Of a stretch of 64,000 nt of DNA, positions 7,731 through 19,587 are shown in pieces. Origin of the DNA: Kosakonia oryzae (GTDB lineage: Bacteria; Pseudomonadota; Gammaproteobacteria; Enterobacterales; Enterobacteriaceae); assembly GCF_001658025.2 (NCBI RefSeq), contig NZ_CP014007.2, positions 4,774,001-4,838,000 of the forward strand, in the 5' to 3' direction. The number at the start of each line of letters is the position of its first letter. Within the stretch, counting starts at the first letter, position 1. Below the pieces are notes generated by a model, which did no database searches, was not told the DNA's origin, and saw nothing but the letters and a program-made list of their open reading frames with translations. The translations under genes were made by a program, and so were the position numbers.

Positions 7731-8813
7731 TTAGCTTTTGCGCATCATCAGCCACAAGCTAATCAGGAAGAACGAGGCGCTCGGCAGCAGCGCGCCAACC
7801 ACTGGCGGGATGCCATATACCAGCGTCAGCGGGCCAAAAATCTGATCCAGCACGTAGAAAACGAAACCGAAGCTGATGCCGGTCACCACGCGCACGCCCA
7901 TCGCCACGCTACGCAGCGGGCCAAAGATAAACGACAGCGCCATCAGCATCATGACCGCCACCGACAGCGGCTGGAAGATTTTGCTCCACATATTGAGCTG
8001 ATAACGACCGGAATCCTGACCGCTCGACTTCAGGTACTTCACATAGTTGTGCAGACCGCTGATAGAGAGCGCATCGGGATCGAGTGCCACCACGCCGAGT
8101 TTGTCCGGCGTGAGGTTGGTTTTCCAGGTCCCGCTGACGGTCTGCGAACCGGTCACTTGCTTCGGATCGGTCAGGTTCGATTCATCCACCTGCGACAGCC
8201 GCCAGATTTTGTTCTCCGCATCGAATTTAGCCGACGCGGCATAGCGCACCGATTGCAAACGACGCTGATCGTTGAAGGCATAAATACTGACGCCGCCAAG
8301 CTCATCATCACCTTTCACACGTTCGATGTAGATAAAGTTGTTGCCGTCTTTCGCCCACAACCCGGCCTGCGTCGAGAGCAGCGAGCCGCCGTACATCGAC
8401 TGCGCACGCTGGTTACGCGCCATCTGCTCGCCCTGCGGCGCAACCCATTCGCCAATCGCCATGGTCAGCAGGACCAGCGGAATAGCGGTTTTCATCACCG
8501 ACAGCGCCACCTGCATGCGGGTATAGCCGGAAGCCTGCATCACCACCAGCTCGCTGCGCTGCGCCAGCATGCCCAGACCGAGCAGCGCGCCAAGCAGCGC
8601 GGCCATCGGGAAGAAGATCTGGATATCTTTCGGCACGCTGAGAATGGTGTACATCCCGGCGCCCAGCGCGTCGTAACTCCCCTGCCCGGCTTTTTTCAGC
8701 TGATCGACAAATTTGATAATGCCGGAGAGCGACACCAGCATGAACAGCGTCATCATGATGGTGGAAAAGATGGTTTTCCCGATATAGCGGTCAAGTACGC
8801 CAAAAGCCTGCAT
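7731..8813 (-). CDS. lptG: LPS export permease LptG
   Basis: A 360-residue inner-membrane permease of the Lpt transenvelope machine. With LptF and the LptB ATPase dimer it extracts lipopolysaccharide from the inner membrane and passes it to LptC, LptA and LptD. Hydrophobic segments at about residues 13-35, 63-83, 100-120 and four more after residue 270 flank a periplasmic beta-jellyroll-like domain. Length equals that of E. coli LptG. Its ATG overlaps the lptF stop by one base (TAATG), which couples translation of the two subunits. Confidence 0.97.
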   Translation of the reverse strand: MQAFGVLDRYIGKTIFSTIMMTLFMLVSLSGIIKFVDQLKKAGQGSYDALGAGMYTILSVPKDIQIFFPMAALLGALLGLGMLAQRSELVVMQASGYTRMQVALSVMKTAIPLVLLTMAIGEWVAPQGEQMARNQRAQSMYGGSLLSTQAGLWAKDGNNFIYIERVKGDDELGGVSIYAFNDQRRLQSVRYAASAKFDAENKIWRLSQVDESNLTDPKQVTGSQTVSGTWKTNLTPDKLGVVALDPDALSISGLHNYVKYLKSSGQDSGRYQLNMWSKIFQPLSVAVMMLMALSFIFGPLRSVAMGVRVVTGISFGFVFYVLDQIFGPLTLVYGIPPVVGALLPSASFFLISLWLMMRKS

Positions 8814-9913
8814 TATACCGCTCCTTTACGCGTAAAACGGGCGCGAACCCGGCGCATCGGCACCGTATCCCACAGGTTCAGCATCACAGCCAGCGCCAGG
8901 TAGGCCAGGTTAACCGCCCACATCCAGATCATTGGATCCAGCTTACCCTTCGCGCCGTTTGAGCGAAGCGTGGTCTGCAACAGAAAGAACACGAGATACA
9001 GCAGCATCGCGGGCAGCATCGATAACACGCGCCCCTGACGCGGGTTAACCACGCTCAGCGGCACGACCATCAACGCCATCATCACCACGGTAAAGACCAG
9101 CGTTAAGCGCCAGTGCAGCTCCGCGCTGGCGCGCGGGTTGTCCGTATTGAACAACGTACGCATGTCCATCTGTTCGGTATCGCTCGGATCGAGCGCAACG
9201 GTCTGGTGGCCGATGATCGCCTGGTAATTCTGGAAATCCGTGATGCGGAAGTCGCGCAGCATGGCGGTGCCCTCAAAGCGTGTGCCGGTGTTGAGCGTCA
9301 CCACCTGGGAACCATCTTTATGCTGGGAAAGCTGGCCGGAATCCGCCACCACCACTGACGGACGCGCATTGCCTTTAGGGCGGATCTGCGCAAGGAATAC
9401 GTTATGAAAACGGCTGCCTTCGACGCCTTCAATAAACAGCACCGAGTTGCCGTCTGTCGCCTGCTGGAACTGCCCCTGCGCCAGCGCCGCCATACCGGGG
9501 TTCGCTTTGGCATCCGCCAGCACTTGATCCTGATGACGGGATGACCAGGGGCCAGCCCACATGACGTTAACCGCAGCGATAATGCCGGTAAACAGCGCCA
9601 GCACCATGGCGGCTTTGATCAGCACCGCGCGGCTCAGACCGCAGGCGTGCATCACCGTGATTTCACTTTCGGTATAGAGTTTGCCCAGCGTCATTAGCAG
9701 GCCAAGGAACAGACTCAATGGCAGGATAAGCTGCGCCATCTCTGGCACGCCCAGCCCCAGCAGCGAGAGCACGAGGTTTGTTGGGATTTCGCCATCAGCG
9801 GCTGCGCCTAAAATCCTCACCAGTTTCTGACAGAAGAAAATCAGAAGCAGGATGAATAGGATCGCAAGCTGGCTTTTTAGCGTCTCCCGCACCAGATATC
9901 TTATGATTATCAC
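8813..9913 (-). CDS. lptF: LPS export permease LptF
   Basis: A 366-residue inner-membrane permease, partner of LptG in the LptB2FG transporter. The N-terminal MIIIRYLVRETLKSQLAILF, the paired N-terminal membrane helices, the periplasmic domain (about residues 130-265) and the C-terminal helices match E. coli LptF in order and length. It is the first gene of the lptFG operon and is transcribed away from pepA, as in E. coli. Confidence 0.97.
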   Translation of the reverse strand: MIIIRYLVRETLKSQLAILFILLLIFFCQKLVRILGAAADGEIPTNLVLSLLGLGVPEMAQLILPLSLFLGLLMTLGKLYTESEITVMHACGLSRAVLIKAAMVLALFTGIIAAVNVMWAGPWSSRHQDQVLADAKANPGMAALAQGQFQQATDGNSVLFIEGVEGSRFHNVFLAQIRPKGNARPSVVVADSGQLSQHKDGSQVVTLNTGTRFEGTAMLRDFRITDFQNYQAIIGHQTVALDPSDTEQMDMRTLFNTDNPRASAELHWRLTLVFTVVMMALMVVPLSVVNPRQGRVLSMLPAMLLYLVFFLLQTTLRSNGAKGKLDPMIWMWAVNLAYLALAVMLNLWDTVPMRRVRARFTRKGAV

Positions 9914-11692
<1,779 letters not shown>

Positions 11693-11698
11693 GTCGTC

Positions 11699-11753
11699 AA
11701 TGCCGGATGGCTATGATTGCCGGATGGCGGCTATGCCCTGTCCGGCCTGGAAC
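11699..11753. repeat. REP-like palindromic repeat
   Basis: The stretch contains TGCCGGATGG, then GCCGGATGGCGGCT, then GTCCGGCC, the usual head of an enterobacterial REP unit with a facing partner arm. It lies just after the pepA stop codon, where REP units commonly protect the 3' end of transcripts. Confidence 0.7.
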
Positions 11754-11770
11754 CTCGCGCAATGTGAACT

Positions 11771-11975
11771 CTATACCCTATGGATTTCGCGTTGCATCGC
11801 GGCGGCAACTGAGCAAATCCCCAGGAGCATAGAAAACGATGTGACTGGGGTGCGCAACAAATCTGCCGGGAGCAGATTTGAACGCTGCCTGCAGCGGCCC
11901 CTTGAGGGCGAGGCCCAGGGATGGGCCGAGTATTCGCAGCCAACAAAGAGGCAGCGTGAAAGACGACGGGTATAG
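11771..11975 (+). repeat. ERIC element with internal insertion
   Basis: About 205 bases bounded by inverted ends, CTATACCC on the left and GGGTATAG on the right. The core AAATCCCCAGGAGC ... GTGACTGGGGTGCGC matches the enterobacterial repetitive intergenic consensus, usually about 127 bases. Roughly 80 extra bases (about 11856-11935) interrupt the right half. They contain a perfect nine-pair hairpin (CAAATCTGC/GCAGATTTG, 11858-11880) and GGCCC/GGGCC stems. The element ends two bases before the holC start codon, so the holC translation start region is partly ERIC sequence. Confidence 0.88.
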
Positions 11976-11977
11976 AT

Positions 11978-12421
11978 ATGAAAAATGCGACCTTTTACCT
12001 TCTGGACAATGATAACGCCGTTGACGGCTTAAGCGCCGTCGAGCAACTGGTGTGTGAAATTGCCGCAGAACGTTGGCGTAACGGCAAGCGCGTGCTGATT
12101 GCCTGTGCCGATGAGCAGCAGGCGATTCGGCTTGATGAAGCGTTATGGGCGCGCCCGGCGGAGAGTTTTGTGCCGCACAATCTGGCAGGCGAAGGTCCGC
12201 GCGGCGGCGCGCCGGTCGAGCTGGCCTGGCCGCAAAAGCGCAACAGCAGCCCGCGCGATATTCTCATCAGCCTGCGCGCGGAATTTGCAGATTTTGCCAC
12301 CGCTTTCACAGAAGTGGTAGACTTCGTCCCTTACGAAGACTCTCTGAAACAACTGGCGCGCGAACGCTATAAAGCCTACCGCGTGGCCGGTTTCAACCTG
12401 AACACGGCAACCTGGAAATAA
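11978..12421 (+). CDS. holC: DNA polymerase III chi subunit HolC
   Basis: A 147-residue accessory subunit of the DNA polymerase III holoenzyme. Chi pairs with psi (HolD), joins the clamp-loader complex and contacts the C-terminal tail of SSB. The sequence starts [13 protein letters not shown] and contains [20 protein letters not shown] and [19 protein letters not shown], as in E. coli, with the same length. Its TAA stop overlaps the valS ATG (TAATG), so the two genes form a coupled operon. It starts directly behind an ERIC element. Confidence 0.96.
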   Translation: MKNATFYLLDNDNAVDGLSAVEQLVCEIAAERWRNGKRVLIACADEQQAIRLDEALWARPAESFVPHNLAGEGPRGGAPVELAWPQKRNSSPRDILISLRAEFADFATAFTEVVDFVPYEDSLKQLARERYKAYRVAGFNLNTATWK

Positions 12422-15276
12422 TGGAAAAGACATACAACCCCAAAGATATCGAACAGCCGCTGTACGAGCAGTGGGAAAAGCAGGGCTATTTCAAACCGAA
12501 CGGTGATGAAAGCCAGGAAAGCTTCTGCATCATGATCCCGCCGCCGAACGTCACCGGCAGTTTGCATATGGGCCACGCCTTCCAGCAGACCATCATGGAC
12601 ACCATGATCCGCTACCAGCGCATGCAGGGGAAAAACACCCTGTGGCAGGTGGGTACTGACCATGCTGGTATCGCAACCCAGATGGTGGTTGAACGTAAAA
12701 TTGCCGCAGAAGAAGGGAAAACCCGCCACGATTACGGTCGCGACGCGTTTATCGACAAAATCTGGCAGTGGAAAGCCGAATCCGGCGGCACCATCACCAA
12801 CCAGATGCGTCGTCTTGGCAACTCCGTGGACTGGGAGCGCGAGCGCTTCACCATGGATGAAGGCCTCTCCAACGCGGTCAAAGAGGTGTTTGTCCGCCTG
12901 TATAAAGAAGATCTGATTTACCGTGGCAAACGCCTGGTGAACTGGGATCCGAAACTGCGCACCGCGATTTCCGACCTCGAAGTGGAAAACCGCGAGTCGA
13001 AAGGCTCAATGTGGCATATCCGCTATCCGCTGGCCGATGGCGCAAAAACCGCTGACGGTAAAGATTATCTGGTGGTTGCCACCACCCGTCCGGAAACCCT
13101 GCTGGGCGATACCGGTGTGGCCGTCAACCCTGAAGATCCGCGTTACAAAGATCTGATTGGCAAGTTCGTGGTGCTGCCGCTGGTTAACCGTCGCATTCCG
13201 ATCGTTGGCGATGAACACGCCGACATGGAAAAAGGCACCGGCTGCGTGAAAATCACCCCGGCGCACGACTTTAACGACTACGAAGTAGGCCGTCGCCACA
13301 AGCTGCCGATGATCAACATCCTGACCTTTGACGGCGATATCCGTGAAAGCGCGCAGGTTTATGATACTAACGGCAACGAATCCGACGTTTACCCGGCGGA
13401 TATCCCGGCAGAATTCCAGAAGCTGGAGCGTTTTGCCGCGCGTAAAGCAATGGTTGCCGCCGTGGACGCGCTGGGACTGCTGGAAGAGATTAAACCGCAC
13501 GACCTGACCGTTCCGTACGGCGATCGCGGCGGCGTGGTTATCGAACCGATGCTGACCGACCAGTGGTACGTGCGTGCCGATGTGCTGGCGAAACCGGCGG
13601 TTGAAGCGGTGGAAAACGGCGACATCCAGTTCGTGCCGAAGCAGTACGAAAACATGTACTTCTCCTGGATGCGCGATATTCAGGACTGGTGTATCTCCCG
13701 TCAGCTGTGGTGGGGTCACCGCATTCCGGCGTGGTATGACAACGAGGGCAACGTCTACGTTGGCCGCAGCGAAGAGGAAGTGCGTCAGGAAAATAACCTG
13801 GCCGCCGATATCGCGCTGCGTCAGGACGATGACGTGCTGGATACCTGGTTCTCCTCCGCGCTGTGGACCTTCTCTACGCTCGGCTGGCCGGAAAACACCG
13901 ATGCGCTGCGTCAGTTCCATCCGACCAGCGTGATGGTCTCCGGCTTCGACATCATCTTCTTCTGGATCGCGCGCATGATCATGATGACCATGCACTTCAT
14001 CAAAGATGAAAACGGCAAGCCTCAGGTGCCGTTCAAGACCGTCTACATGACCGGTCTTATCCGCGATGACGAAGGGCAGAAGATGTCCAAATCGAAAGGT
14101 AACGTGATTGACCCGCTGGATATGGTTGACGGTATTTCGCTGGCGGATCTGCTGGAGAAACGTACCGGCAACATGATGCAGCCGCAGCTGGCGGAGAAAA
14201 TCCGTAAGCGCACCGAGAAACAGTTCCCGGATGGTATTGAACCGCACGGCACCGACGCCCTGCGCTTCACGCTGGCGGCGCTGGCTTCCACTGGTCGCGA
14301 TATCAACTGGGATATGAAGCGTCTGGAAGGTTACCGTAACTTCTGTAACAAGCTGTGGAACGCCAGCCGCTTTGTGCTGATGAACACCGAAGATCAGGAT
14401 TGCGGCTTTAATGGCGGTGAAATGGTGCTGTCGCTGGCCGATCGCTGGATCCTCGCTGAATTCAACCAGACCATCAAAGCGTACCGCGAAGCACTGGACA
14501 ACTTCCGCTTCGATATTGCCGCAGGGATTCTGTACGAATTCACCTGGAACCAGTTCTGCGACTGGTATCTGGAGCTGGCCAAACCGGTCATGAACGGTGG
14601 GTCAGAAACTGAACTGCGCGGCACCCGCAATACGCTGGTAACAGTGCTGGAAGGTTTGCTGCGCCTCGCGCATCCGATCATTCCGTTTATCACTGAAACC
14701 ATCTGGCAGCGCGTGAAAGTGCTGAAAGGCATTACCGCTGACACCATCATGCTGCAGCCGTTCCCGCAGTACGATGCGTCGCAGGTTGACGAAAAAGCGC
14801 TGGCGGATACCGAGTGGCTGAAACAGGCGATCATCGCGGTACGTAATATCCGTGCTGAGATGAATATCGCGCCGGGCAAACCGCTGGATCTGCTGCTGCG
14901 CGGTTGCAGCGAAGAGGCGATACGTCGCGTGAACGATAACCGCAACTTCCTGCAAACGCTGGCGCGTCTGGAAAGCATCACCGTGCTGCCAGCAGATGAT
15001 AAGGGGCCTGTGTCGGTCACTAAAATTATCGATGGCGCAGAGCTGCTGATCCCGATGGCGGGTCTGATCGACAAAGAAGCCGAGCTGGCGCGTCTGGCGA
15101 AAGAAGTGGCGAAGGTCGAACAGGAAATTGGCCGTATCGAAAGCAAGCTGGGCAACGAAGGTTTTGTCGCGCGCGCACCGGAAGCGGTAATTGCGAAAGA
15201 GCGTGAAAAACTGGACGGTTACGCTCAGGCAAAAGCGAAGCTGATTGAACAGCAGGCGGTCATCGCTGCGCTGTAA
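12421..15276 (+). CDS. valS: Valyl-tRNA synthetase
   Basis: A 951-residue class Ia aminoacyl-tRNA synthetase that charges tRNA-Val with valine and edits mischarged threonine. The HIGH motif appears as HMGH in [15 protein letters not shown] near residue 45 and the KMSKS motif in [10 protein letters not shown] near residue 554. The editing domain (CP1) lies between them. The C-terminal coiled coil ([20 protein letters not shown]) closes the protein at the family length. A strong terminator follows about 20 bases after the stop codon. Confidence 0.98.
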   Translation: MEKTYNPKDIEQPLYEQWEKQGYFKPNGDESQESFCIMIPPPNVTGSLHMGHAFQQTIMDTMIRYQRMQGKNTLWQVGTDHAGIATQMVVERKIAAEEGKTRHDYGRDAFIDKIWQWKAESGGTITNQMRRLGNSVDWERERFTMDEGLSNAVKEVFVRLYKEDLIYRGKRLVNWDPKLRTAISDLEVENRESKGSMWHIRYPLADGAKTADGKDYLVVATTRPETLLGDTGVAVNPEDPRYKDLIGKFVVLPLVNRRIPIVGDEHADMEKGTGCVKITPAHDFNDYEVGRRHKLPMINILTFDGDIRESAQVYDTNGNESDVYPADIPAEFQKLERFAARKAMVAAVDALGLLEEIKPHDLTVPYGDRGGVVIEPMLTDQWYVRADVLAKPAVEAVENGDIQFVPKQYENMYFSWMRDIQDWCISRQLWWGHRIPAWYDNEGNVYVGRSEEEVRQENNLAADIALRQDDDVLDTWFSSALWTFSTLGWPENTDALRQFHPTSVMVSGFDIIFFWIARMIMMTMHFIKDENGKPQVPFKTVYMTGLIRDDEGQKMSKSKGNVIDPLDMVDGISLADLLEKRTGNMMQPQLAEKIRKRTEKQFPDGIEPHGTDALRFTLAALASTGRDINWDMKRLEGYRNFCNKLWNASRFVLMNTEDQDCGFNGGEMVLSLADRWILAEFNQTIKAYREALDNFRFDIAAGILYEFTWNQFCDWYLELAKPVMNGGSETELRGTRNTLVTVLEGLLRLAHPIIPFITETIWQRVKVLKGITADTIMLQPFPQYDASQVDEKALADTEWLKQAIIAVRNIRAEMNIAPGKPLDLLLRGCSEEAIRRVNDNRNFLQTLARLESITVLPADDKGPVSVTKIIDGAELLIPMAGLIDKEAELARLAKEVAKVEQEIGRIESKLGNEGFVARAPEAVIAKEREKLDGYAQAKAKLIEQQAVIAAL

Positions 15277-15294
15277 TCCTCTTCAGGCATGAAA

Positions 15295-15323
15295 AAGCCG
15301 GGCTACGATGCCCGGCTTTTTTT
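15295..15323 (+). terminator. Rho-independent terminator after valS
   Basis: AAGCCGGGC pairs with GCCCGGCTT across the loop TACGAT, and the second arm runs into a T tract. It ends the holC-valS transcript. Confidence 0.93.
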
Positions 15324-15365
15324 ATCCCGATAATCGACGTTTCAGCCAACACAACGCTGCCTGTA

Positions 15366-15394
15366 GGCCGGATAAGGCGTAGCCGCCATCCGGC
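15366..15394. repeat. REP element between valS and yjgN
   Basis: GGCCGGATAAGGCG and CGCCATCCGGC are the two arms of a classic enterobacterial REP hairpin. It sits between the convergent ends of valS and yjgN. Confidence 0.85.
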
Positions 15395-15403
15395 ACAATA
15401 AAC

Positions 15404-16606
15404 TCAGAACAGCGCCGGGTAGAACGACAGACCGCGCGCCAGTAGGCTGGCCGGATCCTTCGCCGGGTGTTGATCGTGGTTCTCCAGCGGTAATGACGAC
15501 AGATCGCCGTGCAAGTGCGTGTTTTCCAGCAGATAGCGGGTAAAACGCACCTTCGCCCATGGCCACGCCAGGAACAGCGTTACCGAACACACCAGCAAAT
15601 TAGTAACGGAGATCCAGAACACGCGCCCCAGCGTAACCGTGGAAGAGAAACGAATATTCCCTTCCAGCGCCAACTGGCTATAAAGGTAATTACGCAGCTT
15701 CACAAAGGCGAAAATATAACAAATGATCGCGCCGACGATATAAACCAGGTAGCTGAAGATCAATTTGCCATAAAACGGCCCCATCAGCATCGCCAGTTGC
15801 TCCGGATTGTCGCCCACCGCATAAGCATATTGTGAGAGCATAAAGAAAGCCGGGATAGTGACATAAAGCGCGATGGCAATAAACGGTACAAACAGCAGCA
15901 TCGACAGCACAATAATGGTGACGCACTTTTTCACTGCGAATTCGCCGGAGAATTTCAGCTTACCGTATTGCAGATTATTCACCAGCATACCAAACCACTG
16001 GGCAGTATATACGCCCTGCATTATCGCCACGCCCAGCAATAATACCAGGGTACCAGCGCCAATCATGGTGAAAATAGCGGTATACGAACCGCTGCTCAGC
16101 GCCGAGGTGGTAAAGAATGAAAACACAATAATGGCAGCAGCCACGATCAGCAGCGGGCAGCCCATCATCACCCACCACGCACGCAGCGGGCTGGCGTAAA
16201 AACTAAAGCGGACGCCGTTAATTTCCGTCATCAGAAATTGATAACGCAAGCCCTGAGTAATCAGCCACGGGAAAAAGATCAGGAATAACGCCATCATGCA
16301 CAGTTGCAGAACAATATTGCCATGCACCATGTTAATGATGAAAACCGCATACAGCACCAGCATGCACAGCCAGCCAACAAATACCGAACGCCCGGTCGCG
16401 TGGTAAGAAAAACGCGCACCATCCAGTTCAGTATTGGCGTAGAAATAACGGCGGGCGCGGACTAACGCCCATGGCAAATATAACCCCAGCGTTATCATGG
16501 TTAGCAGAATATTAATCAGCCAGATCAGGAAATAGCCTCTACCACTTCCCTGAAAAAGGAAATGGCGTACCGGCGTTGTCGCGGAATCCTGAGTATCGAA
16601 AGTCAT
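15404..16606 (-). CDS. yjgN: DUF898 inner-membrane protein YjgN
   Basis: A 400-residue polytopic membrane protein of the DUF898 family, function unknown. The ATG of MTFDTQDSATTP is preferred because AAGGA lies about six bases upstream; the frame extends ten codons further without a better site. The N-terminal FLFQGSGRGYFLIWLINILL and TLGLYLPWALVRARRYFYAN motif is repeated in degenerate form in the second and third units of the protein, as in E. coli YjgN, giving about nine membrane helices. It lies between valS and yjgM as in E. coli. Confidence 0.92.
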   Translation of the reverse strand: MTFDTQDSATTPVRHFLFQGSGRGYFLIWLINILLTMITLGLYLPWALVRARRYFYANTELDGARFSYHATGRSVFVGWLCMLVLYAVFIINMVHGNIVLQLCMMALFLIFFPWLITQGLRYQFLMTEINGVRFSFYASPLRAWWVMMGCPLLIVAAAIIVFSFFTTSALSSGSYTAIFTMIGAGTLVLLLGVAIMQGVYTAQWFGMLVNNLQYGKLKFSGEFAVKKCVTIIVLSMLLFVPFIAIALYVTIPAFFMLSQYAYAVGDNPEQLAMLMGPFYGKLIFSYLVYIVGAIICYIFAFVKLRNYLYSQLALEGNIRFSSTVTLGRVFWISVTNLLVCSVTLFLAWPWAKVRFTRYLLENTHLHGDLSSLPLENHDQHPAKDPASLLARGLSFYPALF

Positions 16607-16799
16607 AACAATCCTTATCGCAAAAAAGAAAAGCACCGCCTAATAAGGCGCAAAAATGTTACGGAATAGTTATTTCCAGCCTCAAGTTTAAATAGCGGAT
16701 GGATAAAAAAATAGCGACCAATATTCCTGGTCTTGCCAGATTGCCGTGGGAGTGGTATTAAGCGTGATCACGTGAAAAGTAACCTAACAGAGATCAGAG

Positions 16800-17303
16800 A
16801 TGAATGTCACCGCTCCGGTAGAGGTAAAAATGCGCCGGATTGCTGCAACAGACAATGCCGCAATCGCATCTGTGATCCGCCAGGTATCGGCGGAATATGG
16901 CCTCACCGCCGATAAAGGCTACACCGTTGCCGACCCTGAACTGGATGAGCTGTACCAGCTTTACAGTAAGCCGGGTTGCGCCTATTGGGTCGTCGAACTG
17001 AATGGCGAGGTCGTGGGCGGAGGCGGCGTGGCGCCGCTAAAATGTAGCGAGCCGGATATTTGCGAACTGCAAAAGATGTATTTTCTTCCCGCTGCACGCG
17101 GTCAGGGGCTGGCGAAAAAGCTGGCGCTGATGGCGATGGATCACGCCCGTACGCAGGGCTTTACCCGCTGTTACCTGGAAACGACCGCGTTTTTAACCGA
17201 CGCCATCGGCCTGTATGAACATCTGGGGTTCGAACATATCGATGGGCCGCTGGGCTGTACCGGTCATGTTGACTGTGAAGTGCGCATGCTGAAAACGCTG
17301 TAA
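16800..17303 (+). CDS. yjgM: GNAT acetyltransferase YjgM
   Basis: A 167-residue GCN5-related N-acetyltransferase that would transfer acetyl from acetyl-CoA to an amine; the substrate of this ortholog is not clear to me. The acetyl-CoA-binding loop appears in [20 protein letters not shown] (Q/RxxGxG/A type). The C-terminal [19 protein letters not shown] segment is nearly identical to E. coli YjgM. Length equals the E. coli protein. The genome position between yjgN and rraB is conserved. Confidence 0.93.
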   Translation: MNVTAPVEVKMRRIAATDNAAIASVIRQVSAEYGLTADKGYTVADPELDELYQLYSKPGCAYWVVELNGEVVGGGGVAPLKCSEPDICELQKMYFLPAARGQGLAKKLALMAMDHARTQGFTRCYLETTAFLTDAIGLYEHLGFEHIDGPLGCTGHVDCEVRMLKTL

Positions 17304-17342
17304 CGGTAAACGAGCGGGTAGCGCACCCGCTCCGTATGCTGA

Positions 17343-18167
17343 TTATGAGCGGCTCGCTTTAAGCATTAATGAACGATACAGACCGGCTGCCCGTTCCTGC
17401 GGCAGCGCCTGCACCCCGTGCAAAATCTCCAGCATCATGTCGCAAACCACTTTCTCCTTGCCAGATGCCTGATCCGGATGGCTGAGCAATTGCACATCCT
17501 GCCCATATTTGCTGTAGAGCTGGCGCACAATCGGTTCGAGATCCGCCTGCGCCTGCTTCTCCTCTTGTGGCGTAATGGTGTGCTTATCCGGCCCGTAGGT
17601 CGCCTGTAGCATGGCGTAATCGGTGTCCAGACGGCGTTGCAGCGTCGCGCGCGAGTTAAGCGCCATCGGGTTAACGCCGCCTTTCACCTCCGGATAATGG
17701 AAACGGAAGCAGGCATCATCGCTGATTTTTTGCATTTCTACCGTTTGATCGATCAACACACGCGTTTCCGCGACCACCAGTTGATCCGACGCCAGCGGCA
17801 TACGCTGCATTTGCAAAGCGCTAAACCGGGGCTGGATGGTATCGATGATTTTTTGCTCATTGGCACCGGCTTTCATCAGCACCACCACCTGATTACGCAG
17901 CTCGCTAAACAGCTTTGGTTCGTGTTCGGCCATTAATTGCCAGGTGGGAACTTGCTGCACCATCGCATCAAACCGCGCCTCGGCGGTTTGCGCATTTTTT
18001 TGTGCCTGCAAATAGCGGATGTCGATAAAATTCCACAGGGCGATAAATACCGCCACCAGTACTGCCGCGCTGCCCTTACTTAGCCACCCTTTTTTTCGCA
18101 TCAGCCCGGTGACAATGGTTATCGCCGCACCGGCATAGCCCGCCATCACTACGTGCGTCCAGTTCAT
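17343..18167 (-). CDS. Uncharacterised membrane-anchored protein
   Basis: A 274-residue protein that I do not recognise. Two hydrophobic segments lie at the N-terminus (about residues 5-22 and 33-50, the second containing SAAVLVAVFIALWNFIDI). A long, mostly helical soluble part follows, with coiled-coil character at residues 53-75 and cysteines at about 152 and 237. The start is the ATG of MNWTHVVMAGYAG, the first available after miaE. It lies 22 bases downstream of miaE on the same strand and is probably cotranscribed. It is not part of the E. coli gene order here. Confidence 0.75.
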   Translation of the reverse strand: MNWTHVVMAGYAGAAITIVTGLMRKKGWLSKGSAAVLVAVFIALWNFIDIRYLQAQKNAQTAEARFDAMVQQVPTWQLMAEHEPKLFSELRNQVVVLMKAGANEQKIIDTIQPRFSALQMQRMPLASDQLVVAETRVLIDQTVEMQKISDDACFRFHYPEVKGGVNPMALNSRATLQRRLDTDYAMLQATYGPDKHTITPQEEKQAQADLEPIVRQLYSKYGQDVQLLSHPDQASGKEKVVCDMMLEILHGVQALPQERAAGLYRSLMLKASRS

Positions 18168-18189
18168 CCTTTGTTCCCTTAACGTTGGA

Positions 18190-18948
18190 TTACACCGGCA
18201 CGCCGCTGTGAAAACGGAACTCCGTATCCGGTGTTGAGATCAGCGCCGCTTCCACTTCGCCAAAATGGCGCACGCGCGGACTGATATCGACAGTGGAAAT
18301 CTGTTGTGCCAGCGCCAGATAATCCTGATAGTGACGCGCCTCTGAACGCAGCAGCGACAAATAAAAGCTCTGCAAATCTGCCTCCAACCACGGCGCCAGC
18401 GCAGCAAAGCGTTCGCAGGAGCGGGCTTCAATGTAAGCGCCGCAAATGAGTTTATCGACCAAAGTGAGCGGCTCATGAGTGCGAACTTCTTTCAGCATGC
18501 CTTTGGCATAACGGCTGGCGGTGATTTTGACGTAGGGAATATTACGGGCGTTCATCGCTTCCCGCACCTGCCAGAAATGGTGCAGTTCTTCTTTAATCAG
18601 CAGTACCATGCTGTCGATAAGCTGGCGTCCCCAGGCATCGTCGGTCTGCGGCATGACGCTTTTGCCGATCTGTTTATGCAGGGCTATAAAATCCGGTTCC
18701 GGCCCTTCGCGGAAGGCGAAGGCTTCGTAGGGTTTCAGCCACTCCAGTAGCGCATCCGAACCGGCTTTATCCGCCACATATTTGCGTACCAGCAGCATGG
18801 CGGTTTGCGCTGCTTTCAGTTCGCAGATCATATGGTCGGTCAGCAGCAGCGGCAGCATAGCCGGGTCGCGGGCTTTTTCTATCCAGGCGTTGGGTGTCGG
18901 GCAGTGGAGAAAATCTAAAACCGGGGCGAGTATTTGCGGGTAATCCAT
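18190..18948 (-). CDS. miaE: tRNA-(ms2io6A37) hydroxylase MiaE
   Basis: A 252-residue non-haem diiron monooxygenase that hydroxylates the isopentenyl side chain of ms2i6A37 in tRNAs, using O2, as in Salmonella; E. coli K-12 lacks it. The start MDYPQILAPVLDFLHCPTPN matches the Salmonella protein, so the 15 codons open upstream are left out. Diiron ligands are visible as E in MICELKAAQ, ExxH in EELHHFW, E in YIEARSCERF and ExxH in SEARHYQDY. It lies next to rraB. Confidence 0.96.
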   Translation of the reverse strand: MDYPQILAPVLDFLHCPTPNAWIEKARDPAMLPLLLTDHMICELKAAQTAMLLVRKYVADKAGSDALLEWLKPYEAFAFREGPEPDFIALHKQIGKSVMPQTDDAWGRQLIDSMVLLIKEELHHFWQVREAMNARNIPYVKITASRYAKGMLKEVRTHEPLTLVDKLICGAYIEARSCERFAALAPWLEADLQSFYLSLLRSEARHYQDYLALAQQISTVDISPRVRHFGEVEAALISTPDTEFRFHSGVPV

Positions 18949-18993
18949 GGCAGTTCCTTGCTTTGCGGCAGCAAGCGCTGCCGCAACGGTCAC

Positions 18994-19425
18994 TCAGTGG
19001 CGCACGCCGTTGTCTTCTTCATCGACGTAATCGTCATCACCTTCTTCGCCGTCTTCGCCTTCTTCACCGTCAGGATCTTCGTAGTAAGTCCCCCAACCGT
19101 CGTACTCAACGCCGATTTTTTCCGCCAGGTTGATCAGCTGTTCAACTTGCGTGTCGATAAGCTCGGCGTTCAGCGCACATTCGCTCAGAACGTCGCAGCA
19201 AATCACCACTTCGCCTTCATCCAGCTCCAGCTCTTCCGGCTCGGTCACTTCGTAACCCAGCTTGAACGCTTCAACGGCGGCTTTTTCCAGCGTCTCAAAA
19301 TCATCTGCCGACAGATGATGCTCAATGGTGTACAGCGCGTCAGGATCGCTGCCGTCTTCCAGCAATTCTTCAATAATCAAACGCGTCTCTTCGCGCTGCT
19401 CTTCCAGGTGCTCCGGGTTCGCCAT
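18994..19425 (-). CDS. rraB: RNase E inhibitor protein RraB
   Basis: A 143-residue acidic protein that binds RNase E and changes its activity on selected transcripts. The start [20 protein letters not shown] is that of the family; the ten codons upstream are not conserved. The core [19 protein letters not shown] and [11 protein letters not shown] are near-identical to E. coli. The tail is a run of Asp and Glu ending NGVRH, slightly longer than the E. coli tail. It is transcribed away from argI. Confidence 0.97.
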   Translation of the reverse strand: MANPEHLEEQREETRLIIEELLEDGSDPDALYTIEHHLSADDFETLEKAAVEAFKLGYEVTEPEELELDEGEVVICCDVLSECALNAELIDTQVEQLINLAEKIGVEYDGWGTYYEDPDGEEGEDGEEGDDDYVDEEDNGVRH

Positions 19426-19521
19426 GGTTCGTTCCTCATAATGTGGCAGATACACTTATTGTCACACACCGCTGCCATTGCCTCCACTCCTCGCCGAAAA
19501 GATTTATCCGCCGGGGTTGCA

Positions 19522-19560
19522 AATGCATATTCATACATATAAATTGAATTTTAATTCAAC
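19522..19560 (+). promoter_or_regulatory. Tandem ARG boxes (ArgR operator) of argI
   Basis: Two 18-base ARG boxes separated by three bases, the usual arrangement for hexameric ArgR. Box 1 (19522-19539) is AATGCATATTCATACATA, with two mismatches to the core consensus. Box 2 (19543-19560) is ATTGAATTTTAATTCAAC and contains the perfect TTGAATTTTAATTCAA palindrome. They lie 28 bases before the argI start codon and would repress argI when arginine is plentiful. Confidence 0.92.
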
Positions 19561-19587
19561 AAGTGGCCTTAGCCATGTGAGGAAAAC

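Noticed and set aside
7707-8903. A 398-codon plus-strand open frame opposite lptG
   Set aside because: It lies wholly across lptG, is rich in His, Arg and Gln as antisense frames of GC-rich enteric genes are, and has no ribosome site or family resemblance.
13006-14247. A 413-codon minus-strand open frame opposite valS
   Set aside because: Antisense shadow of valS; composition and absence of start signals argue against coding.
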